Of a stretch of 63,919 nt of DNA, positions 59,699-63,919 are shown in pieces. Numbering within the stretch: the stretch's first letter is position 1; every line of letters begins with the position of its first letter. The DNA comes from Ruminococcus sp. GTDB taxonomy: Bacteria > Bacillota > Clostridia > Oscillospirales > Ruminococcaceae. The notes under the pieces are model-generated. The model had not been told where the DNA came from. It worked only from the letters and a program-made list of their open reading frames with translations, and did not search any database. The stretch covers positions 1-63,919 of the forward strand of contig JAFVFL010000014.1 in the NCBI GenBank assembly GCA_017475555.1. The letters run 5' to 3'. Both the position numbers and the translations under genes were made by a program.

Positions 59699-62266
59699 AT
59701 GAAACAGCTGACTATAGGGATCACAGCACACGTTGACTCAGGAAAGACGACACTTGCTGAGTCAATGCTCTATCTGACCGGCAGTATCCTGAAGACAGGG
59801 CGTGTTGACCACGGAGATGCTTTCCTTGACAACGACCGGATAGAAAAGGACAGAGGGATAACGATCTTCTCACATCAGGCTGAATTTGAGACGGGCGATA
59901 CATCGGTTTGTCTGCTCGATACGCCGGGACACGTAGATTTCTCCGCTGAGACCGAGAGGACTATGCGGGCTCTTGATTATGCGATACTCGTCATCAGCGG
60001 TACTGACGGGGTGCAGAGCCATACGTCAACTCTGTGGGAGCTGCTGAGAAGATACGAAGTCCCGGTTTTTATTTTTGTGAGTAAAATGGATATCACTACG
60101 GCTGACAGCAGCTTTATATTATCCGGTCTGCAAAGGGAGCTGTCAGCGGACTGCGTGGATTTTACCCAGCCGGACAGTGCTCTTGCTGAGAGCTGTGCGG
60201 CGTGCTGTGAGGAGCTTATGGACAGCTATATCTCATCAGGTACACTTACTGACACTGCGATCTCCGGGGCGATTTCAGATAGGCGTATCTTCCCGGTGTT
60301 TTTCGGCTCAGCACTGAAAAATGAGGGAGTTAAGAAGCTTCTTGCGGCGATAGACAGGTATGCCTCTGAGCCGGAAAGACCGCAGAGCTTCGGTGCTGTG
60401 GTCTATAAGATATCCTACGACAGCAAGGGTACAAGGCTCACGCACATGAAGATCACCGGCGGAGAGCTCGGAGTACGTCAGGAACTGACATATACCGACC
60501 AGGACGGGAATACCTTAACGGAGAGGATCACATCAGTGAGGTTTTATTCCGGGGAGAAATTCCGCACGGACAAGCTGGCATCTGCCGGTCAGGCTTGCAC
60601 TGTCACGGGGCTTACTGCAACCTATGCGGGGTTGGGGCTTGGAGATGTCAGGAATACAGACAGGGCATATCTTGAACCGGTCATGACCTACAGGGTGCTG
60701 CTGCCTGAGGATATCAGCCCATACAACGCCATAAAGGATCTCCGGCGGCTTGAGGACGAGGATCCTCAGCTGCATATACTCTGGAACGAGGCTGTCCGGG
60801 AGATCCATATACAGCTTATGGGCATGGTGCAGCTTGAAGTCCTTACACAGCGTATCTCAGGGCTTTTCGGGTATGAGGTCACGTTCAGCGAGGGAACTCC
60901 GGCATACAGAGAGACGATACGTACTCTCTCAGAGGGTGTCGGGCACTATGAGCCGCTTCGTCATTATGCTGAGGTACATCTGCTGCTGGAGCCGCTGGAG
61001 CGGGGACAGGGCATACAGATCGCAAGTACCTGCCGTGAGGACGACCTTGACCGGAACTGGCAGAGGCTCATCATGACTAATATCGGAGAAAGGCAGCATA
61101 TCGGCGTTCTTACAGGCTCACCGATAACCGATATCAGGATAACACTTGCTTCCGGAAGGGCACATCTGAAGCATACCGAGGGCGGAGATTTCCGGCAGGC
61201 GGTCTACCGGGCAGTCCGTCATGGTCTGAGAAGTGCAGAAAGCGTCCTGCTTGAGCCGTACTGCGATTATGAGCTGACCGTTCCGTCCGGATCAGTCGGC
61301 AGGGCGATCGCTGATCTTCAGCATATGTCGGCGGATTTTTCCGCACCTGAGACAGACGGCGAAATGTCGAGAATAACCGGAGCTGCACCTGTATCTGAGC
61401 TGAACGGATATCTTTCAGCCGTGACTGAATACACTCACGGCAAAGGCAGACTGACCTGCATACCCTGCGGCTACAGGGAATGTCATAATGCAGAGGAGGT
61501 CATAAGGGCTTTCGGTTATGACTGCGACAGCGATATTGAAAACACTGCGGATTCGGTGTTCTGCTCACACGGAGCCGGGTATACGGTTAAATGGAGCGAG
61601 GTAAGGGAGCATATGCACCTGCCGTCATGCCTTGAGGAGCGAAGGGATACTGAGGAGGAAAGGGAGCAGAAGGCACGGCGTTACCTGAGCACTGCGGCAA
61701 GTGACAAGGAGCTTATGGAGATATTTGAGCGTACCTATGGCAAGATAAACCGTGACCCCCGGAAAATGTTCCACAGGGAGAGGGAAAAGCCGGATTACAG
61801 TAAGCCTGTGAAGCTCCCGGAGTATGACGGCCCGGATTACCTTCTTGTGGACGGGTACAATGTCATATTTGCATGGGACGAGCTGAAAAGGCTGGCTGAG
61901 GTGAATCTTGACGACGCACGGCAGGAGCTTATCAATATTATGTGCAACTATCAGGGCTATGACGGCAGCGAGGTGATAATTGTATTTGATGCATACAAGG
62001 TACCCGGAAAGGACAGGGAGATCGAGAAACGATACAATATCAGCGTTGTCTATACCAAAGAGGCAGAGACTGCGGACAGCTACATAGAGCGTGTCAGCCA
62101 CGAGCTCACAAAGAAGCACAGAGTCCGTGTTGCGACATCTGACGGTGCAGAGCAGATGATAATTCTCGGCAGCGGAGCACTTCGCATCTCAGCGAGTGAG
62201 CTGCACCAGAGGGTAAAGGACGCAGAGCAGGCTATACGCTCTCTGATCGACGGAGGTGACATATAA
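59699..62266 (+). CDS. TetM/EF-G-like translation GTPase fused to a YacP/Rae1-type NYN ribonuclease domain
   Basis: ATG 59699 follows GAGAGGTG. The 855 residues begin with an EF-G/TetM GTPase: G1 AHVDSGKTT (9-17), RGIT, G3 DTPGHVDF near 73-80 and G4 FVSKMD near 126, where the usual Asn of NKxD is Ser. Domains II-V follow the tet ribosomal-protection pattern (GMVQLEVLTQRI, EPYCDYELTVPSG). After a charged linker, residues from about 715 form an NYN domain: YLLVDGYNVIFAWDEL, VIIVFDAYKVPG and ETADSYIERVSHEL with its acidic residues. Bacillus YacP (Rae1) cuts mRNA in the ribosomal A-site, so this chain could recognise a ribosome and cut its message. Confidence 0.9.
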   Translation: MKQLTIGITAHVDSGKTTLAESMLYLTGSILKTGRVDHGDAFLDNDRIEKDRGITIFSHQAEFETGDTSVCLLDTPGHVDFSAETERTMRALDYAILVISGTDGVQSHTSTLWELLRRYEVPVFIFVSKMDITTADSSFILSGLQRELSADCVDFTQPDSALAESCAACCEELMDSYISSGTLTDTAISGAISDRRIFPVFFGSALKNEGVKKLLAAIDRYASEPERPQSFGAVVYKISYDSKGTRLTHMKITGGELGVRQELTYTDQDGNTLTERITSVRFYSGEKFRTDKLASAGQACTVTGLTATYAGLGLGDVRNTDRAYLEPVMTYRVLLPEDISPYNAIKDLRRLEDEDPQLHILWNEAVREIHIQLMGMVQLEVLTQRISGLFGYEVTFSEGTPAYRETIRTLSEGVGHYEPLRHYAEVHLLLEPLERGQGIQIASTCREDDLDRNWQRLIMTNIGERQHIGVLTGSPITDIRITLASGRAHLKHTEGGDFRQAVYRAVRHGLRSAESVLLEPYCDYELTVPSGSVGRAIADLQHMSADFSAPETDGEMSRITGAAPVSELNGYLSAVTEYTHGKGRLTCIPCGYRECHNAEEVIRAFGYDCDSDIENTADSVFCSHGAGYTVKWSEVREHMHLPSCLEERRDTEEEREQKARRYLSTAASDKELMEIFERTYGKINRDPRKMFHREREKPDYSKPVKLPEYDGPDYLLVDGYNVIFAWDELKRLAEVNLDDARQELINIMCNYQGYDGSEVIIVFDAYKVPGKDREIEKRYNISVVYTKEAETADSYIERVSHELTKKHRVRVATSDGAEQMIILGSGALRISASELHQRVKDAEQAIRSLIDGGDI

Positions 62267-62638
62267 ATGAAATACATAAAACAATTCTGCATAATACTGC
62301 TTTTCTCATTCATTGGTGAGGTGCTCAATCATTTGATACCGCTGCCTGTACCTGCAAGCATTTACGGAATGCTCCTGCTGTTTCTTGCATTGCTCACGGG
62401 TATAGTAAAGCTCGGACAGGTCGAGGGTACAGCACAATTCCTGATCGAGATAATGCCGGTGATGTTCATACCGGCAGCTGTAGGGCTTCTTGAATCATGG
62501 GGGATAGTCCGTGAGTCGATAGTGGAATTTGTTGCAGTCATGGCAGTATCCACTGTGGTCGTAATGGCAGCAGCCGGGCTTGTGACGCAGCTTGTCATAC
62601 GCCGGGGAGGTAAGGACAAAAAGGGGGAGACAAAATGA
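62267..62638 (+). CDS. lrgA: CidA/LrgA family holin-like protein
   Basis: The 123-residue protein has four membrane helices and the LrgA marks: FSFIGEVLNHLIPLPVPASI near residues 11-30, GMLLLFLALLTGIVKL and PVMFIPAAVGLLE. It starts directly after the stop of the TetM-like gene, and its site GGAGGTGA lies inside that gene, so translation is coupled. The family forms membrane complexes with LrgB that affect murein hydrolase release or pyruvate transport; which applies here is not known. Confidence 0.92.
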   Translation: MKYIKQFCIILLFSFIGEVLNHLIPLPVPASIYGMLLLFLALLTGIVKLGQVEGTAQFLIEIMPVMFIPAAVGLLESWGIVRESIVEFVAVMAVSTVVVMAAAGLVTQLVIRRGGKDKKGETK

Positions 62639-63336
62639 ACGCTGCAAGAGAATTTCTCGAAAATTCGGTGTTTTTCGGAGCTGCACTCAGCCTGTTCGCA
62701 TACTGGGCGGGAATGCTGCTGAAAAAGAAGACAGGACTTGCTATATTCAATCCGCTGCTTATTTCAGTCGTTATTGTCATTGCATTTCTTGCACTGACTA
62801 AGACTGATTACCAGAAATACAACGCCGGTGCGAAGTATATCAGCTATCTTCTCACTCCGGCAACAGTTGCACTTGCGGTACCGCTGTATAAGCAGCTGGA
62901 ATTGCTGAAGCATAACGTAAAGGCTATACTTGCGGGGATAGGTACAGGTGCGGTCGTGAGTATGCTTTGTGTGCTGGCAATGGCGGCACTATTCCGGTTC
63001 AGCCACGAGGAGTATGTCACATTTTTGCCGAAGTCGATAACAACAGCGATAGGCATGGGCGTATCGGAGGAGCTTGGCGGATACCCGTCTATAACGGCAG
63101 CCGTAATAATAATCACAGGTATCTTCGGCAACATCATAGGTGAGCCGGTGTTCAGGCTGTTCAGGATAACAGAGCCAGTCGCAAAGGGTGTTGCACTCGG
63201 AACATCTTCACACGCTATCGGTACTGCAAAGGCAATGGAGATAGGTGAGACTGAGGGAGCGATGAGCAGTCTTGCGATAATGATATGCGGTCTGTTCACG
63301 GTGATCGGTGCGATGATATTTGCTAATTTCATATGA
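62635..63336 (+). CDS. lrgB: LrgB/CidB family membrane protein
   Basis: The 233-residue protein overlaps lrgA by four bases (ATGA). It has about seven membrane helices and the LrgB signature: GIFGNIIGEPVFRLFRI near residue 160, then VAKGVALGTSSHAIGTAKAM, with FNPLLISVVIVIAFLALTKT and FLPKSITTAIGMGVSEELGG earlier. It acts with LrgA. It is followed by a strong intrinsic terminator, the first clear one after the promoter at 42.94 kb. Confidence 0.95.
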   Translation: MNAAREFLENSVFFGAALSLFAYWAGMLLKKKTGLAIFNPLLISVVIVIAFLALTKTDYQKYNAGAKYISYLLTPATVALAVPLYKQLELLKHNVKAILAGIGTGAVVSMLCVLAMAALFRFSHEEYVTFLPKSITTAIGMGVSEELGGYPSITAAVIIITGIFGNIIGEPVFRLFRITEPVAKGVALGTSSHAIGTAKAMEIGETEGAMSSLAIMICGLFTVIGAMIFANFI

Positions 63337-63358
63337 CAAACAGGCAGATATAATATAA

Positions 63359-63391
63359 AGAGCATTACGTCCACGTAATGCTCTTTTTTTT
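63359..63391 (+). terminator. Intrinsic terminator after lrgAB
   Basis: AGAGCATTACG / CGTAATGCTCT, perfect 11-bp stem with loop TCCA, followed by eight Ts. Confidence 0.97.
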
Positions 63392-63404
63392 CAGATGAGG
63401 TAAT

Positions 63405-63434
63405 GAAAAAGCACCTGCCATGCAGCAGGTGCTT
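63405..63434 (-). terminator. Intrinsic terminator of the IS-interrupted minus-strand gene
   Basis: AAGCACCTGC / GCAGGTGCTT, perfect 10-bp stem with loop CATGCA; on the reverse strand it is followed by five Ts. Confidence 0.85.
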
Positions 63435-63461
63435 GATCTGTTATCGTTTATAAGCCGTCTC

Positions 63462-63786
63462 TTACCCGGCAGGCTCAAGAAAGCTCTTCCATGCGTCCCG
63501 CCATTCGCTGTCCGGATACTCCTTTCCGCTTTCGTCAGTTTCGGTAGTCTGCACGCTTTCGCTGTACACGATCATATCAAAATCCGTAATATTATCCGTA
63601 TTTGTACCAGAACCGAAATCAGTTTCGATACCCTCGATAAGACATGGCGTGGCCTCACCCTTTTTCAGTACTCTCGTATAGTAAAAATATCCTCCCAGCA
63701 GCCGACCGTCACCGTTATCGCTTTCGGGGATATATTCCCAGTTATCCGGCAGATCGCCCAGAAAATCGCTCCAGCTCTTTTTGAAC
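63462..63786 (-). pseudogene. 3' part of a gene interrupted by an insertion sequence
   Basis: On the reverse strand about 107 native residues end at a TAA at 63462. They begin FKKSWSDFLGDLPDNWEYI right after the insertion-sequence terminus; the residues upstream in this frame (CLTFWGQ) are encoded by the element's inverted repeat, and the ATG at 63824 lies inside the element. The fragment is rich in Asp, Glu, Tyr and Trp (LLGGYFYYTRVLKKGEATPC) and ends with DAWKSFLEPAG. I do not recognise the family. Its 5' part, if it still exists, lies beyond the element. Confidence 0.7.
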
Positions 63787-63919
63787 TGACCCCAAAAAGT
63801 TAGACAAAGAATAATAGAAAACATTGTGCAAAGCGACTAAGCGATGAGCTTGGTCGCTTTGCTGCATTATGCAGTGTTGGAGAGGCGGTACTCAACAGGC
63901 GACATTCCATCGAGTTTCA
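63787..63919 (-). mobile_element. IS3-family (IS150-like) insertion sequence, right end only
   Basis: The end repeat TGACCCCAAAAAGTTAGACA (63787-63806) is typical of the IS150 group of IS3 elements. Inside it a hairpin GCAAAGCGAC / GTCGCTTTGC (63828-63837, 63853-63862) would end the transposase message. The transposase tail follows. The element continues beyond the window, so its other end and the target duplication are not visible. Confidence 0.85.
63867..63919 (-). CDS. C-terminal end of an IS150-type transposase (OrfB), cut by window edge
   Basis: The reverse-strand frame reads KLDGMSPVEYRLSNTA and stops at 63867-63869. MSPVxYR close to the C-terminus is the hallmark end of IS3-family DDE transposases. 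The rest of the gene is outside the window. Confidence 0.8.
   Translation of the reverse strand, partial: KLDGMSPVEYRLSNTA

Noticed and set aside
1..63919. CRISPR arrays, tRNA or rRNA genes
   Set aside because: No regularly spaced repeats, no tRNA T-loop motifs in a cloverleaf setting and no rRNA-like stretches were recognised by eye.

Overview
The window looks like a chromosomal segment of a gut-type Clostridia bacterium, most probably a Ruminococcus-like member of the Oscillospiraceae. The grounds are strong AGGAGG-type ribosome binding sites, near-consensus sigma-A promoters with 17-base spacers, a sortase-assembled pilus locus, the Firmicutes gene order phoH-ybeY-era-yqzL-recO, and an EF-G/TetM-like GTPase fused to an NYN ribonuclease domain. 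I saw no tRNA, rRNA or CRISPR array. The assignment rests on reading the sequence only.

Left part (1-17 kb). A sortase pilus operon comes first: the tail of an LPXTG-type protein, a major pilin framed by two RNA hairpins, a class C sortase, a Cna-B minor pilin, a second sortase and a two-domain lipoprotein. A unit with a methyltransferase, two related small membrane proteins and a MacB/FtsX-type ABC transporter follows. After it come a second methyltransferase, a UDP-sugar pyrophosphorylase and a heterodimeric ABC exporter whose second half has lost its last residues to a nonsense codon.

Middle part (17-42 kb). One apparent transcription unit runs from a consensus promoter at 17.25 kb to a terminator at 26.25 kb. 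It holds two mgtC-like genes, the complete riboflavin set (ribD, ribE, ribBA, ribH), a HAD phosphatase that may supply the missing dephosphorylation step, and several uncharacterised genes; no FMN riboswitch was seen. A minus-strand unit encodes two bacterial PH-domain membrane proteins and a degenerate phosphohexomutase-like pseudoenzyme. An AGCS amino acid carrier and a CAP-domain secreted protein come next. The minus-strand housekeeping operon CYTH-phoH-ybeY-era-yqzL-recO-mutS2 follows, then gapA, an internally deleted tatD remnant, and an ECF sigma factor with its probable anti-sigma factor.

Right part (42.9-63.4 kb). A strong promoter at 42.94 kb precedes about 20 kb of co-directional genes with no clear intrinsic terminator before 63.36 kb. 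The first 15 kb is the most unusual part of the window: a small zinc-ribbon protein, a membrane-anchored von Willebrand A protein, a giant tubulin/FtsZ-like protein, two orphan proteins, a zinc-ribbon P-loop GTPase, a very large GTPase-associated-like protein with two C-terminal membrane helices, and a secreted membrane-anchored protein. After these come a DUF1810-PARG fusion (ADP-ribose removal), the TetM-like GTPase fused to an NYN nuclease, and an LrgA/LrgB pair. I read this as a candidate multi-component, NTP-dependent sensing or conflict system at the membrane. The function is inferred. The right edge holds a gene cut by an IS3-family (IS150-like) insertion.
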